Source of the DNA: Paraferrimonas sedimenticola
GTDB taxonomy: Bacteria > Pseudomonadota > Gammaproteobacteria > Enterobacterales > Shewanellaceae
Direction of reading: 5' to 3'
Assembly (NCBI RefSeq): GCF_002282855.1
Contig: NZ_NRIR01000001.1
Span: 248,001-312,000, forward strand
DNA: 64,000 nt
Shown piece after piece: positions 8,814 to 18,889 of this stretch. The notes under the pieces are model-generated. The model was not told the DNA's origin. It was given only the letters and a program-made list of their open reading frames with translations, and searched no databases. Position 1 is the stretch's first letter. Each line of letters opens with the position of its first letter. A program made the position numbers and the translations under genes.

Positions 8814-10037
8814 TTAGCCGCCGAAGTCATCCAACATGATGTTTTCGTCTTCCACACCTAGGTCCTTGAGCATGCCAATAACCGCGGCATTCATCATAGG
8901 TGGACCACACATGTAGAATTCGCAGTCTTCAGGCGCCTCGTGGTCTTTGAGGTAATTCTCGTATAGCACGTTGTGAATAAAGCCAGTCATACCATCCCAG
9001 TTATCTTCTGGTTGAGGGTCTGACAGGGCCACGTGCCACTGGAAGTTCTCGTTTTCAGCCGCGAGTTTATCAAAGTCTTCGGTGTAGAACATCTCACGCT
9101 TAGAGCGCGCGCCGTACCAGAAGGTGATCTTACGCTTGCTGGCCAGACGACGAAGTTGGTCGAAGATGTGCGAACGCATTGGCGCCATACCTGCGCCACC
9201 ACCGATAAATACCATTTCGGCGTCGGTTTCTTTGGCGAAGAATTCACCAAATGGGCCAGAAATAGTCACCTTATCACCAGGCTTTAAGCTCCAGATGTAG
9301 GACGACATCTTACCGGCGGGTAGGTCAAGCTGGCGTGGCGGCGGAGTCGCGATACGCACGTTCAGCATGATGATGCCTTCTTCTTCTGGGTAGTTGGCCA
9401 TCGAGTATGCACGGATGGTTTCTTCTTCTACCTTAGACTCGATGTCAAAGAAGCCAAAGTGCTCCCAATCGCCGCGATACTCTTCTGGAATATCAAAGTC
9501 TTTGTACTTCACGTGGTGCGCAGGTGCTTCGATTTGAATGTAGCCACCCGCGCGGAATGGTACTGACTCGCCATCGGGAATTTTCAGTTTTAGTTCTTTA
9601 ATGAAAGTGGCTTGGTTGTCGTTAGAGATAACCTCACACTCCCACTTCTTGATACCGAAAATCTCTTCGTCCAGCTCGATGTCCATGTCTTGCTTAACGT
9701 TCACCTGACAAGACAAACGACAGCCTTCGCGAGCTTCGCGCTTGGTGATGTGGTCAAGCTCGGTTGGCAGAATATCACCACCGCCAGACTTCACTTTTAC
9801 GCGACACTGGCCACAAGAGCCACCGCCACCACAGGCTGAAGAAATGAAGATGCCATTGTCAGCCAGCGCACCCAAAAGCTTGTTACCAGCGCCTGAGGCA
9901 ATGGCTTTCTCTGGGTCGTCATTAATAGAAATGGTTACATCACCTGAGGGCACCAAACGGCTTTTGGCGAACATAATGATGAGAACCAAGATGGTCACAA
10001 TGGCGGTAAACATACCTACGCCAAGAATAATTTCCAT
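8814..10037 (-). CDS. nqrF: Na+-translocating NADH:quinone reductase subunit F
   Basis: Electron-entry subunit, 407 residues. One membrane helix (about 3-25) is followed by a 2Fe-2S ferredoxin domain with ligands Cys69, Cys75, Cys78 and Cys110 ([10 protein letters not shown] and RLSC). A ferredoxin-reductase domain follows: RAYSMANYP binds FAD and [12 protein letters not shown] binds NADH. The C-terminus MLDDFGG is the normal family end. NADH gives electrons to FAD, then the 2Fe-2S centre, then onward through NqrD/E, NqrC and NqrB to quinone. Last structural gene of the operon before apbE. Confidence 0.98.
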   Translation of the reverse strand: MEIILGVGMFTAIVTILVLIIMFAKSRLVPSGDVTISINDDPEKAIASGAGNKLLGALADNGIFISSACGGGGSCGQCRVKVKSGGGDILPTELDHITKREAREGCRLSCQVNVKQDMDIELDEEIFGIKKWECEVISNDNQATFIKELKLKIPDGESVPFRAGGYIQIEAPAHHVKYKDFDIPEEYRGDWEHFGFFDIESKVEEETIRAYSMANYPEEEGIIMLNVRIATPPPRQLDLPAGKMSSYIWSLKPGDKVTISGPFGEFFAKETDAEMVFIGGGAGMAPMRSHIFDQLRRLASKRKITFWYGARSKREMFYTEDFDKLAAENENFQWHVALSDPQPEDNWDGMTGFIHNVLYENYLKDHEAPEDCEFYMCGPPMMNAAVIGMLKDLGVEDENIMLDDFGG

Positions 10038-10098
10038 CGATTAATCCTTTGTACTTATGTACTGCTTTGGCGGAGGGCCGAAGCCCTCGCACACTGTG

Positions 10099-10707
10099 TT
10101 ATAACGAAACGCCTGAGAAGGACATGAAACCCAAGGCCATCAGACCTACGGTGACAAAGGTGATACCCAAGCCACGCAAACCATCTGGCACGTCCGCGTA
10201 TTTCATCTTCTCGCGAATACCGGCTAGCAGGGTGATGGCAATTGCCCAACCCAAGCCCGAACCGAAACCGAACACAACACTTTCGGTTAGGTTGTAGCCG
10301 CGCTGTTCCATGAAGCTCACACCACCGAAGATGGCGCAGTTCACAGTAATCAGCGGCAGGAAGATACCCAGCGCGTTATACAAAGGTGGAAAGTACTTAT
10401 CCAAAGTCATTTCCAGAATTTGCACCAGTGATGCAATCACACCGATGAAGGTAATGAACTTTAAGAAGCTCAAATCAACATCCGGTGCACCGGCCCAAGC
10501 AAGTGCGCCCGGAGCCAATACATTGGTGAAAATGATTTGGTTAACCGGTACTGCAATGGTCAGTACCACAATAACCGCAATCCCCAAGCCAAATGCCGTG
10601 CTCACTTTCTTGGAAACCGCCAAGAAGGTACACATACCCAAGAAGAAGGCCAAAGCCATGTTCTCGATGAAAACGGCGCGAACCAAAAGACTAATGTAAT
10701 GTTCCAT
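10099..10707 (-). CDS. nqrE: Na+-translocating NADH:quinone reductase subunit E
   Basis: 202-residue integral membrane subunit with about six helices and the family signature [20 protein letters not shown]. NqrE is homologous to NqrD and to RnfA/RnfE. Together NqrD and NqrE hold an iron centre in the membrane through conserved cysteines; Cys in [11 protein letters not shown] and in VNCAIFGG are in the expected places. It lies 6 bp downstream of nqrD. Confidence 0.98.
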   Translation of the reverse strand: MEHYISLLVRAVFIENMALAFFLGMCTFLAVSKKVSTAFGLGIAVIVVLTIAVPVNQIIFTNVLAPGALAWAGAPDVDLSFLKFITFIGVIASLVQILEMTLDKYFPPLYNALGIFLPLITVNCAIFGGVSFMEQRGYNLTESVVFGFGSGLGWAIAITLLAGIREKMKYADVPDGLRGLGITFVTVGLMALGFMSFSGVSL

Positions 10708-10713
10708 TATTGA

Positions 10714-11334
10714 TTACTCCTTTGGCTCAACTTGGTCTTTCTTATACGTACGGATTGCCCAAATTAGGCCACCGATGATGAAGAAAGAACTTGGCGGTAG
10801 TAACAGCATACCGTTGGTTTGATACCAGTCGGTGCTCAAGATTTCGATACCGAACAAAGTACCCGAGCCAAACAACTCACGAATAAAGCCAACGCTCATC
10901 AACACAGCGCCATAGCCCAGACCGTTACCAATACCGTCCATGAAGCTCACCAGTGGTGGGCTTTTCATGGCGAAGGCTTCGGCGCGACCCATGACGATAC
11001 AGTTGGTGATGATCAGGCCAACGAATACGGTCAACTGCTTAGAGATGTCGTAGGCGTAGGCTTGCAAAATCAAGTCCACCAGAATTACCAAGGACGCGAT
11101 AATGGTCATCTGCACGATGATCCGCACGCTCGATGGAATGTGGTTTCGAATGATCGAGATAAACAAGTTTGAGAAGGCACATACCGCGGTCAGGGCGATG
11201 GACATCACCAAAGCCACTTCCATTTTGGAGGTTACCGCTAGTGCCGAACACACACCCAGCACTTGCAGTGCAATGGGGTTATTGGCAATAACCGGTGCAA
11301 ACAGCACCTGTTTTAAGGTTTTTGCTTCAGACAT
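10714..11334 (-). CDS. nqrD: Na+-translocating NADH:quinone reductase subunit D
   Basis: 206-residue membrane subunit, inverted-topology partner of NqrE. Signature segments are [16 protein letters not shown] and [15 protein letters not shown], with the paired cysteines thought to bind the shared iron centre. The start codon overlaps the nqrC stop codon at 11334, which indicates translational coupling. Six membrane helices are evident. Confidence 0.98.
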   Translation of the reverse strand: MSEAKTLKQVLFAPVIANNPIALQVLGVCSALAVTSKMEVALVMSIALTAVCAFSNLFISIIRNHIPSSVRIIVQMTIIASLVILVDLILQAYAYDISKQLTVFVGLIITNCIVMGRAEAFAMKSPPLVSFMDGIGNGLGYGAVLMSVGFIRELFGSGTLFGIEILSTDWYQTNGMLLLPPSSFFIIGGLIWAIRTYKKDQVEPKE

Positions 11335-12107
11335 TATCCAAGGCCTCCTTGGCGAACTTTCTCAAGGTAAGGGCCAAAGGCCTCTTCGCTCAGCCAAAAT
11401 TGCAGGCTGTTTTGCACACCATTAGCGGTTAGGGTTGCACCGGATAGCGCATCCACACCGTGTGGGCCTTGAGCGATGCTAGGCACCTTGCTCACTTTGA
11501 ATACGAACTCGCCCTGCTCGTCAAACAACTTCTTGCCGACAAACTTGGCCTGCCACTCAGGGTTTTGCACTTCAGAACCCAAACCCGCGGTTTCTTTTTG
11601 CTCGTAGTAAACCATGGACTTAATGGTGTTCAAGTCAGACTCAAGCGCCACGAAAGCGTACATGGTGGACCATAGACCAGCGCCGTGAACCGGAAGAATC
11701 ACGTTACTCACTACCCCTTGGCCATCTTTTACCAAGTAAACCAGGGCATTGTTGGCGTAGCGCTTAACTTTAGCGACGTCGTTCTCAGGCACGCTTGAGG
11801 TTGGGAACTCACGCGCGGCTTTGCGTTGGTCGTAGTAGTCAGCGTCAATGCCTTCGACATATTCGCCAGTTTCTAGGTTAACCACACGGGCTTCGATGAA
11901 GCGGTTGTACAGCTGAGTGATATCGGTTGGGTCAGTGGTCTCGTAACCAGCGGCCTGCAGAATGTACTTCTGACGGTCCAGCTTGGCGTTAGCCACTTGC
12001 ATAGGCTTTAGCGCTACCGCGGCTGACGACACGATGATCGAGCACACCAAGCACAAGCCAATGACCACAAATAGGGTTTTACCAAAGGAATCGTTGCTCT
12101 TAGACAT
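11334..12107 (-). CDS. nqrC: Na+-translocating NADH:quinone reductase subunit C
   Basis: Periplasm-exposed flavoprotein subunit with a single N-terminal helix ([20 protein letters not shown]). The threonine of [13 protein letters not shown] is the expected site for covalent FMN added by ApbE. A longer frame begins at TTG 12116, but that codon touches the ribosome site. ATG 12107 has GGAGG ten bases upstream and gives MSKSND, the usual N-terminus. It overlaps the end of nqrB by 8 bp. Length 257 residues, normal for the family. Confidence 0.97.
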   Translation of the reverse strand: MSKSNDSFGKTLFVVIGLCLVCSIIVSSAAVALKPMQVANAKLDRQKYILQAAGYETTDPTDITQLYNRFIEARVVNLETGEYVEGIDADYYDQRKAAREFPTSSVPENDVAKVKRYANNALVYLVKDGQGVVSNVILPVHGAGLWSTMYAFVALESDLNTIKSMVYYEQKETAGLGSEVQNPEWQAKFVGKKLFDEQGEFVFKVSKVPSIAQGPHGVDALSGATLTANGVQNSLQFWLSEEAFGPYLEKVRQGGLG

Positions 12108-13302
12108 TGCGCGCAAGCCTCCGTTTAATATTCGCCTGAACTACCACGTGGTCGAACAAAGGAGCAAACAGGTTGGCAAACAGGATTGCCAGCATCATGC
12201 CTTCTGGGAAGGCTGGGTTGAGCACACGAATGAACACCGCCATGGCGCCAATCAAAATGCCGTACCACCATTTCGCATTGTTGGTGTAAGACGCGGATAC
12301 CGGGTCGGTTGCCATGAACATCATACCGAAGGCAAAACCACCAGTGACCAAGTGCCAGTACCAAGGCATGGCAAACATTGGGTTGGTATCAGAGCCAAGC
12401 AGATTGAGCAGGCTCGCCACTGCAATCATACCCACCAAGGTACCACCGACGATGCGCCAAGATGCCACGCGTGCGTAGATGATAATCAGACCACCGAGCA
12501 AGATAGCTGCGGTCGAGGTTTCACCCACAGAGCCTGGAATCAGACCCCAGAATGCGTTCCACCAATCTTGCGTGATGCCGTATTCCAAGGTGCCTTGCGC
12601 CGCTTGGCTTAGTGCAGTCGCACCAGAGAAGCCATCAGCTACCACCCAAGTAGTGTCGCCTGACATGTTCAGCGGGTAGCTGAAGAACAAGAAAGCACGA
12701 CCGGCCAAGGCAGGGTTAAGGAAGTTACGCCCGGTGCCGCCAAAGATTTCTTTCGCAACCACCACACCAAAGGTGATACCCAGAGCCACCATCCACAGTG
12801 GAATGGTTGCCGGTAGCGTTAGCGCGAATAAGACCGAGGTAACAAAGAAACCTTCGTTAACTTCGTGACCGCGCACACTGGCAAACAGCACTTCCCAAAA
12901 ACCACCCACCGCAAAGGTCACGGCATAAATGGGTAGGAAGAAGCAGGCGCCGTACCACATGAGTGTGGGGATCCCGCTGCTCGCGGTGAGCTCGGTGCCA
13001 AACAGGCCAAATAGCCACACCTGCCAAACGTCAGGAGTACCAAAGCCCGCGATTAGCGCGTCTTGCGCTTGCAGACCTACGTTGTACATACCGACGAACA
13101 TGGCCGGGAAGGTACAAGCCCACACGGTGATCATCATGCGTTTTAGGTCGAGATTATCGCGCACGTGAGTGCGGCCTTTGTTGGTTTTACCCGGGGTGTA
13201 GAAAATGGTCGCCGCCGCTTCGTAAAGCGCGTACCACTTTTCGTACTTGCCGCCTTTTTCAAATTGCGGCTCAATCTTCTCTAGGAAATCTTTTAAGCTC
13301 AT
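12100..13302 (-). CDS. nqrB: Na+-translocating NADH:quinone reductase subunit B
   Basis: Main Na+-channel subunit with about ten membrane helices, homologous to RnfD. The threonine in GFSGATALS is the expected covalent FMN site, and riboflavin and quinone are also bound by this subunit in characterised enzymes. The start chosen, [14 protein letters not shown], sits on a TAATG overlap with the nqrA stop. The upstream in-frame extension to 13332 lies inside nqrA and is not needed. Length 400 residues. Confidence 0.98.
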   Translation of the reverse strand: MSLKDFLEKIEPQFEKGGKYEKWYALYEAAATIFYTPGKTNKGRTHVRDNLDLKRMMITVWACTFPAMFVGMYNVGLQAQDALIAGFGTPDVWQVWLFGLFGTELTASSGIPTLMWYGACFFLPIYAVTFAVGGFWEVLFASVRGHEVNEGFFVTSVLFALTLPATIPLWMVALGITFGVVVAKEIFGGTGRNFLNPALAGRAFLFFSYPLNMSGDTTWVVADGFSGATALSQAAQGTLEYGITQDWWNAFWGLIPGSVGETSTAAILLGGLIIIYARVASWRIVGGTLVGMIAVASLLNLLGSDTNPMFAMPWYWHLVTGGFAFGMMFMATDPVSASYTNNAKWWYGILIGAMAVFIRVLNPAFPEGMMLAILFANLFAPLFDHVVVQANIKRRLARNV

Positions 13303-14645
13303 TAGCCTTCCCTCTCGATGATTTCCAGACACTCACGCAGGTGTGCGCCGTAATCATACTTACCAGGACAAACGAAGGTACACAGAGCCAGATCTTCTTC
13401 GTCTAGCTCCAAACAACCCAGCAATTGAGCATTGTCAGTGTCCTTGGCAATCAGGTCACGCAGCAGCATGGTGGGCAGTATGTCCAACGGCATTACACGC
13501 TCGTAAGCACCAATTGGCACCATGGCGCGGTCCGAACCGCCGGTAGAGGTTGTCATGTTGAACAGTTTCTTAGGGTTTAAGTGACCCAAGAAAGCACGAG
13601 TGTTGGAGAACTTGTCAGAGCCTGGCGCAAGCCAGCCGAACAGTTCTTTTTCAGTGCCCTCGTGCAAAATACTCAGTTGCTGGTGATAGCGACCAAGGAA
13701 CGCGTGAGGGCCTGACGCGTTGGTTCCGTTGAGCACAGAGCCTGAAATCAGACGGTCAGCGCCTTCGGAGCCTTTGCTCTCGTTGGCCGCTAACTCGTTT
13801 ACATCCGCGCCCAAGCGAGTCTTAACCAAACGAGGGTTAGACGCTTCTGGACCACCGATGGCGACTACGCGATCACTGCTTAGCACACCGCTGATAAACA
13901 GTTTGCCGATGGCAATCACGTCTTGATAGTTCAGGTGCCAAACCACGCGAGTAGACGACGCCGGCATTAGGTGGTGAATGTGAGTCCCGACCAAACCAGC
14001 TGGGTGAACGCCGCCAAACTCTTGCTTATCAACACCCTGGACTGCGTCGATGCTGGCACCGGCTGCAGTACATAGGAATACTGGGTTGCTGGTCAGCTGG
14101 CGCAAAACGGTTTGACCGTCGGCGAAAGCTTGAGTGTCTTCGGCAATTACTACTTGCGGATCGGCAGCCAAGGGCTGAGTGTCAATCGCAGTAATGAAGA
14201 TGGCCGCCGGATCTGAGTCGATGGCTGGCACTTTGGAGTAAGGACGGGTGCGAAGCGCGGTCCAAAGACCGGAAGCAACTAGGTTGCTACGAACTTGAGC
14301 AGAAGTCAGTTGGGAAAGTTGTTCGCGAGAATAGCTGTCGAATTCTAGGCCGTCGTCGTTGTTGACGGCAATCACTACCGATTGCAAGACACGCTTAGCA
14401 CCACGATTGATTTCAACCACTTCACCACTGGCCAGCGCGGTATGCTGGACGCCGGGGTTCTTCTTGTCTTCGAAAAGAACCTGACCTTGTTGTACCACAT
14501 CGCCAACTTTGACTTTCATGGTAGGTCGCATGCCGACATACTCTTCGCCGAGCGTTGCGACACGAGTGATGGTTGGGCCTTCATGGATTACTTGTTGCGG
14601 GCCGCCGCTAATGGGCAAATCCAAGCCTTTCTTTATTGTAATCAT
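13302..14645 (-). CDS. nqrA: Na+-translocating NADH:quinone reductase subunit A
   Basis: First gene of the nqr operon. 447-residue cytoplasmic subunit starting [16 protein letters not shown], with conserved [16 protein letters not shown] and FEDKKNPGV, the biotin-lipoyl-like N-terminal region also seen in RnfC. It ends [26 protein letters not shown], normal for the family. The operon order A-B-C-D-E-F-apbE-nqrM is the standard Vibrio-type arrangement. No strong ribosome site precedes the ATG. Confidence 0.98.
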   Translation of the reverse strand: MITIKKGLDLPISGGPQQVIHEGPTITRVATLGEEYVGMRPTMKVKVGDVVQQGQVLFEDKKNPGVQHTALASGEVVEINRGAKRVLQSVVIAVNNDDGLEFDSYSREQLSQLTSAQVRSNLVASGLWTALRTRPYSKVPAIDSDPAAIFITAIDTQPLAADPQVVIAEDTQAFADGQTVLRQLTSNPVFLCTAAGASIDAVQGVDKQEFGGVHPAGLVGTHIHHLMPASSTRVVWHLNYQDVIAIGKLFISGVLSSDRVVAIGGPEASNPRLVKTRLGADVNELAANESKGSEGADRLISGSVLNGTNASGPHAFLGRYHQQLSILHEGTEKELFGWLAPGSDKFSNTRAFLGHLNPKKLFNMTTSTGGSDRAMVPIGAYERVMPLDILPTMLLRDLIAKDTDNAQLLGCLELDEEDLALCTFVCPGKYDYGAHLRECLEIIEREG

Positions 14646-14952
14646 ATTATTAGCACTACGTTTAAATGAAGGTGTTACGCCGCTTATTGTTATTTAGTGA
14701 GCTAGCTGGAAGTTCCACCTCTAAATTTGAGCAAAATCACACTAGCTCGCGCGCATTCTACCCCAATTAATTAACCTTCGCCATGAAAATCACAACGCTT
14801 TTATTACGCCTAGCCCTCAAAACACCCGTAATGCCACTATTTAGGTAACCCAGTGTCGAAATAATGTACTGAAAACTCTAAACTAGTTCTTTGTCAGGCT
14901 AAATTAGCCATTAACAATCAATCACTTAACAAATTTTCATAGGGTAAAAAAC
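14646..14952. other. gene-free stretch upstream of nqrA
   Basis: AT-rich leader and promoter region of the leftward nqr operon. No open frame or repeat is seen. No promoter element matched well enough to place. Confidence 0.5.
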
Positions 14953-14975
14953 AAAAAGGCAGCCGAAGCTGCCTT
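14953..14975 (-). terminator. rho-independent terminator after the TonB receptor gene
   Basis: On the minus strand GGCAGC-TTCG-GCTGCC is followed by five T. The stem (14958-14973) has a UUCG tetraloop. It lies 22 bp past the receptor stop codon. Confidence 0.9.
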
Positions 14976-14996
14976 AAATGTTAAAAAACAAGGGGT

Positions 14997-17174
14997 TTAG
15001 AAACTGTAGCGATACCCCAGAATCGCAGTGCGCGGTTTACCCGGTTGCAAAGAACCGTGCACTCGAGTAGCCGCGTATACCTTATTGGTTAGGTTATCTA
15101 CGTTCAGGTAGATCTTGTGCTGCTCACCGATGCGATAGTTAGCACCAAGGTCCATTACCCAGCGCGAAGGAATCAGACGATCCGCAGGAATGGTGCCCTG
15201 TCCGGCTTGAGTGCGCATGTCACTTAAGTAGCGCGCATTCACATTGAAGGTCCAGTTGTTGCCTTCCAAACCGGCACGCAAATATAGCTGGTGCTTGGCC
15301 AAGTACGGCAGCTCGTCACCCTTCTTAACACTACCCCAAGTGTCCAAATCCGACTCGAAGTCATTTTTGAACTGGCTGTCGGTTAAGGTGTAGGCCAGAC
15401 GCAGCGGCATATCGACCGCGCCCAAATCAGCAGTGTAGTTGGCGCTTAGCTCAAGACCTTTGATTTCCACTTCACCGGCGTTGTACTGGTTATCGATTTT
15501 CTCCTCGTCACAACCTTGAGCCGCGGTGCAGTTGCCGTGCATGTTGGAGTAGTCCGAGAAGAAACCAATGGCATCAATACCAATGCTGCCCATGTTGTAG
15601 CGAAGGCCGGCTTCGTAGTTAATGCTCTCTTCTGCTTTGGCACTGTCGTTACCGGGGGCTGGCGGCGCGAAACCTTTTTGCACACCAGCAAGGATGACCA
15701 AGTCGTCGGTGGCACGGTAAGTCAGACCAATAGCAGGCAATACCGCTTGTACCGTGTTCTTCACGTCTTTATCCGGTGAACCTTGACGGCTTGGGTTGGT
15801 TTTACCCCAATCCTTGCGACGAAGCTCAACCCACTGATAGCGAGCACCAGCGTTAACCTGCAAATCACCAAAGACGAATTCACCTTGAGCATAACCAGCG
15901 GCAGTACGACCACTGTCGATGCGGTTAGAGTCAGTGCCTGGCTCGCCTGCATTTACCAAGGTCATAGATAGGTCTTGGTTTAGCATCCAGTTGTCGGCCC
16001 ACTGGAAGCGGTCCATTTGGTCGTAGTGGTAGCGACCGCCAATAATGAAGTTGTGGTCACCCATAGGCATTACCGCTTCGGTTTGAATACCGTAGGAGTA
16101 GTACTCGCGGTTGTTAGCTTTAATGTCGACACTCAAGCCTTCAGCGGTCGGGTTCTTGTCAAAGGCTGAAGCGGCATCGATACCGCCTGAGCCCAAGCTG
16201 TCACCGTTTACCTTGTAGGCTTTGTACCAATTACGAGCGAATTTGTTGTAGTAAACCTGCGAGCTAAGCTCAGTGCCGCCGGAAAAACGCGCAAAGTGGT
16301 TAATTTGTGCGTTGTGGTGGTCGGTCTTCATTTTGTCGTTTTGCGATGCCGCGTAACGAGCGTACGGCGAATTGGCGAAATCCGCATCGGTTAGACCCAT
16401 ATAAGTCTCATCAGACTCTTCGTCAGAGTACTTATATTTCAGTTCTGTTTCTTGATAGGTGCTTGCACCCGGCAAACTACGGCCCTTCAGTTTGAACATC
16501 ACGTCGTTTTTAACAAAGCCCGTGTCTTTATTAACTGGCAGTTTCTTAAAGCCATCCGCCTGGTAGCGATACACTTCCAAAAGCGCGCCAATGTTATCCT
16601 TGTTGCCCGCCGCAGCAGCGTGAATCTTGCCGTAGTTGTTCTCACCAATCGCCACATCGGCAAATACGTCGCGACCATCATCGGGAATCTGGCGAGAGAT
16701 AAGGTTAAGCACACCACCTGTGGTGCGAGGACCATGACGAACCGCAGAGCTTCCTTTCAAAACCTCAACGCCAGTCATACGTCCCATGGTCGGGAAGTAA
16801 TAAGCCGCCGGTGCCGCCAAAGGCGCGGGAGCCACTAACACGCCATCTTCCATAACGGTAATTTTCTCAGAACGGCTAGTACCAGTACCGCGCATTCCAA
16901 TGTTCGGGCGAAGACCGTAACCGTCTTCTTCCATCACATACACACCCGGCACCTGAGCCAATACGCGCATCACATCGCTATAGTCAAAGGCTTCCAACTG
17001 ATCCTGAGTCACCACATTGGCCGAACCCGGAATGTCATTAACCGCAGCTGCAGATCCAATAATGGTGATGGTTTCCATCGGCTGACTTTCAGCCTGCTCT
17101 TCCGCAATAGCTTGACCAACAAGCGCTGATTGAATCGCCAATGCGCACAATCCAACTTTAAATGAAGCTTTCAT
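14997..17174 (-). CDS. TonB-dependent outer-membrane receptor (ferric-siderophore/dicitrate type)
   Basis: 725 residues. Signal peptide ends near AIAEEQ. The TonB-box region is METITIIGSA, followed by a plug domain (VVTQDQLEAFDYSDVMRVLA, IGMRGTGTSRSEKITVMEDG, VEVLKGSSAVRHGPRTTGGV) and a 22-strand barrel ending GKPRTAILGYRYSF. The C-terminal aromatic residue is needed for barrel assembly. The plug sequence is closest to FecA-like ferric citrate or siderophore receptors, but the substrate cannot be assigned. ATG 17174 lies eight bases after AGGG, whereas the in-frame GTG 17180 is too close. A Fur-box-like site upstream supports iron control. It is monocistronic with its own terminator. Confidence 0.92.
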   Translation of the reverse strand: MKASFKVGLCALAIQSALVGQAIAEEQAESQPMETITIIGSAAAVNDIPGSANVVTQDQLEAFDYSDVMRVLAQVPGVYVMEEDGYGLRPNIGMRGTGTSRSEKITVMEDGVLVAPAPLAAPAAYYFPTMGRMTGVEVLKGSSAVRHGPRTTGGVLNLISRQIPDDGRDVFADVAIGENNYGKIHAAAAGNKDNIGALLEVYRYQADGFKKLPVNKDTGFVKNDVMFKLKGRSLPGASTYQETELKYKYSDEESDETYMGLTDADFANSPYARYAASQNDKMKTDHHNAQINHFARFSGGTELSSQVYYNKFARNWYKAYKVNGDSLGSGGIDAASAFDKNPTAEGLSVDIKANNREYYSYGIQTEAVMPMGDHNFIIGGRYHYDQMDRFQWADNWMLNQDLSMTLVNAGEPGTDSNRIDSGRTAAGYAQGEFVFGDLQVNAGARYQWVELRRKDWGKTNPSRQGSPDKDVKNTVQAVLPAIGLTYRATDDLVILAGVQKGFAPPAPGNDSAKAEESINYEAGLRYNMGSIGIDAIGFFSDYSNMHGNCTAAQGCDEEKIDNQYNAGEVEIKGLELSANYTADLGAVDMPLRLAYTLTDSQFKNDFESDLDTWGSVKKGDELPYLAKHQLYLRAGLEGNNWTFNVNARYLSDMRTQAGQGTIPADRLIPSRWVMDLGANYRIGEQHKIYLNVDNLTNKVYAATRVHGSLQPGKPRTAILGYRYSF

Positions 17175-17216
17175 TATCACTACCCTGAATGTAACTTATT
17201 TGTTAACGATATTTAG

Positions 17217-17235
17217 AATGAGAATAGTTTGCATT
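17217..17235 (-). promoter_or_regulatory. Fur-box-like site upstream of the receptor gene
   Basis: AATGAGAATAGTTTGCATT matches the 9-1-9 Fur palindrome AATGAGAAT-N-ATTCTCATT at 15 of 18 defined positions. It begins about 43 bp before the receptor start codon. Confidence 0.6.
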
Positions 17236-17394
17236 AACAATTAAGATTCAGCAAGTGCTTAAGGTTAGAAATTTTGTGGCCGCTGTCACGATTTTGTTAC
17301 ACAAGTGTCAGCAAGTTGCGAAACCAGCTCGCTCGCCCAGCCCAAGGCCCCGTCATCCCCATGAAGTCCCCCGTCATTCCCGTGTCCCCCCGTC

Positions 17395-17414
17395 ATTCCC
17401 GTGAAAACGGGAAT
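17395..17414. repeat. single dRS3-like palindrome
   Basis: ATTCCC-GTGAAAAC-GGGAAT, preceded by truncated CGTCATCC/CGTCATTCC half-units from about 17351. Same family as the repeats at 3909-4260. Confidence 0.85.
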
Positions 17415-17473
17415 CTCGCTCTTAGCGAATAGCAGGCGCCTTGGCTGTTAGCTGTTGGCAGCCAGGAAGTAGC

Positions 17474-17695
17474 AAATCGCCAGTGGCCGCTCGCTGAACC
17501 GGCAGAGGCTCAACCACCGTCACTTTTGGCGAACCCGTATGTGGAAACCATCGTCGGGACGCTCGAGATATCCATATCCGCTCTACGTTTGTTCCAGACA
17601 AACGAAGCCCTCCTCATGGTCTCCACACACGAGTCCGCCTAGTAACATTTGGTTGAGTCTCTGCCGGTTCGTTGGCTCGCGGCCACTGGCGATTT
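17474..17695 (-). repeat. ~222-bp near-palindrome, copy 1 of a structured element with conserved core
   Basis: The arms 17474-17552 and 17617-17695 are complementary over most of their length, e.g. AAATCGCCAGTGGCCGC against its complement and ACCGGCAGAG against CTCTGCCGGT. In the inner stem (17528-17551 against 17616-17639) all four mismatches would be G-U pairs in a minus-strand RNA. The core, read on the minus strand, is GGAGGGCTTCGTTTGT-CT-GGAACAAACGTAGAGCG, then ATATGGATATC, then GAGCGTCCCGACG. It contains a seven-base stem CGTTTGT/ACAAACG with GGA in the loop. No gene is seen here. Confidence 0.8.
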
Positions 17696-17828
17696 TTTGG
17701 GAGTGGGTATTGGTAGTTGGGTGGTTGGGTGGAAATAGGTGCTATCCAGCGGGTTGCGGATTGCGGGTTTGCTAATTAGCGCCAAATTCCATCCACCCTG
17801 CCAATTCCGCCCTCCCCTAACAGCCAGC

Positions 17829-18042
17829 GGCAGCAACAAAGCAAAAGCGGTGGGTGGGGCAGCCCTATGGCTGGACGTAGGCCGCGGCAGTAGGAGCCCC
17901 GAAGGAGGGCTTCGTTTGTAGGGAACAAACGTAGAGCGCACAGGGACGTTTCGGAGCGTCCCGACGTGGGGCTTCTGGTACCGCGGCCGAGAGTCCAGCC
18001 GAGGGCTGCTCCACCCACCGCTTTTCACCTGCCGTTGCTGCC
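17829..18042 (+). repeat. ~214-bp near-palindrome, copy 2 of the structured element, inverted orientation
   Basis: The same core as copy 1 appears here on the plus strand: GGAGGGCTTCGTTTGT-AG-GGAACAAACGTAGAGCG, then CAGGGACG, then GAGCGTCCCGACG. The flanking arms differ completely in sequence from copy 1 yet are again complementary: AAAAGCGGTGGGTGG/CCACCCACCGCTTTT, GGCTGGAC/GTCCAGCC and GGCCGCGG/CCGCGGCC. Conserved core plus unrelated but self-complementary arms argues for selection on a folded molecule. No gene is seen in 17175-18304. Confidence 0.8.
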
Positions 18043-18080
18043 ACCTACTCCCTACCACCAGCCACTCCCAGCTCTTACCG

Positions 18081-18206
18081 CTACCGGCTACGGGCTACGG
18101 GCTACGGGCTACGGGCTACGGGCTACGGGCTACGGGCTACGGGCGACGGGCGACGGGCGACGGGCGACGGGCGACGGGCGACGGGCGACGGGCGACGGGC
18201 GACGCA
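18081..18206. repeat. heptanucleotide tandem array (CTACGGG)8(CGACGGG)8
   Basis: One CTACCGG, eight CTACGGG (18088-18143), eight CGACGGG (18144-18199) and a final CGACGCA. The two blocks differ by one base per unit, so each block expanded after a point change. The array lies between palindrome copy 2 and the luxS terminator. Confidence 0.95.
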
Positions 18207-18263
18207 GCATGTTAAGCGCTAATATCGCGCCAGTTGCAAGCGCAATAGCCAAATTGCGGGTGC

Positions 18264-18285
18264 AAAAAAAGGGAGCCCTGCTCCC
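18264..18285 (-). terminator. rho-independent terminator after luxS
   Basis: On the minus strand GGGAGC-AGG-GCTCCC is followed by seven T. It lies 20 bp past the luxS stop codon. Confidence 0.92.
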
Positions 18286-18304
18286 TTTTGTTCATTGGCT
18301 TGGT

Positions 18305-18814
18305 TTATAAGCCTTTTAGGATGTCGTCGCTTAGGGCTAGGTCGTCATTGCGGTTGACTTGGATTCCGTTGTCTAGGATGTCCTGGGCAATGGCTTTGGC
18401 TTCTTCGAGTGAGTGCATCTCGAAGGTGCCGCATTGGTATTCGTTTAGTTCTGGAATGTCGTTTTGGTTTTCGACGTTAATTACGTCGGTCATTGAGGCT
18501 TTCCAGGCGTCTGCGACTTCGGCTTCGGCTGGGGTGCCGATTAGGCTCATGTAGAAACCGGTGCGACAGCCCATTGGGGATAGGTCGATGATTTCTTGCT
18601 CGCCGCGATTTAGGTGGTCGCGCATGAAGCCGGCAAATAGGTGCTCTAGGGTATGGATGCCCCGCTCCGACAAAATGGATTTGTTGGGGATGCAGAAACG
18701 TAGGTCAAACACAGTAATAGTATCGCCTTTTGGGGTGGTCATGGTTTTGGCCACTCGCACTGCAGGTGCGTGCATACGGGTATGGTCGACGGTAAAGCTG
18801 TCTAGCAGAGGCAT
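18305..18814 (-). CDS. luxS: S-ribosylhomocysteine lyase
   Basis: LuxS cleaves S-ribosylhomocysteine to homocysteine and DPD, the precursor of autoinducer-2, in the activated methyl cycle. 169 residues with the metal-binding motif HTLEH and the cysteine of MGCRTGFY. The conserved N-terminus [11 protein letters not shown] and [10 protein letters not shown] are intact. GAGGGA precedes the ATG. It is monocistronic with its own terminator. Confidence 0.98.
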   Translation of the reverse strand: MPLLDSFTVDHTRMHAPAVRVAKTMTTPKGDTITVFDLRFCIPNKSILSERGIHTLEHLFAGFMRDHLNRGEQEIIDLSPMGCRTGFYMSLIGTPAEAEVADAWKASMTDVINVENQNDIPELNEYQCGTFEMHSLEEAKAIAQDILDNGIQVNRNDDLALSDDILKGL

Positions 18815-18889
18815 GGAATTTCCCTCGTGGAATTTGAAGCAATGGCGACTACCATAGCGCGGTAGCCGCCAAGGTCAAGGATAAGCGGC

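Noticed and set aside
17474-18042. Integron attC sites or a retron ncRNA
   Set aside because: No GTTRRRY/RYYYAAC core pairs and no integrase or reverse transcriptase gene nearby.
18081-18206. Possible CRISPR array
   Set aside because: Units are 7 bp without spacers, so it is a simple tandem repeat.
17639-18310. Frames such as the 139-residue minus-strand and 114-residue plus-strand ORFs
   Set aside because: They read through the palindromes and the heptamer array; repetitive translation and no ribosome sites.
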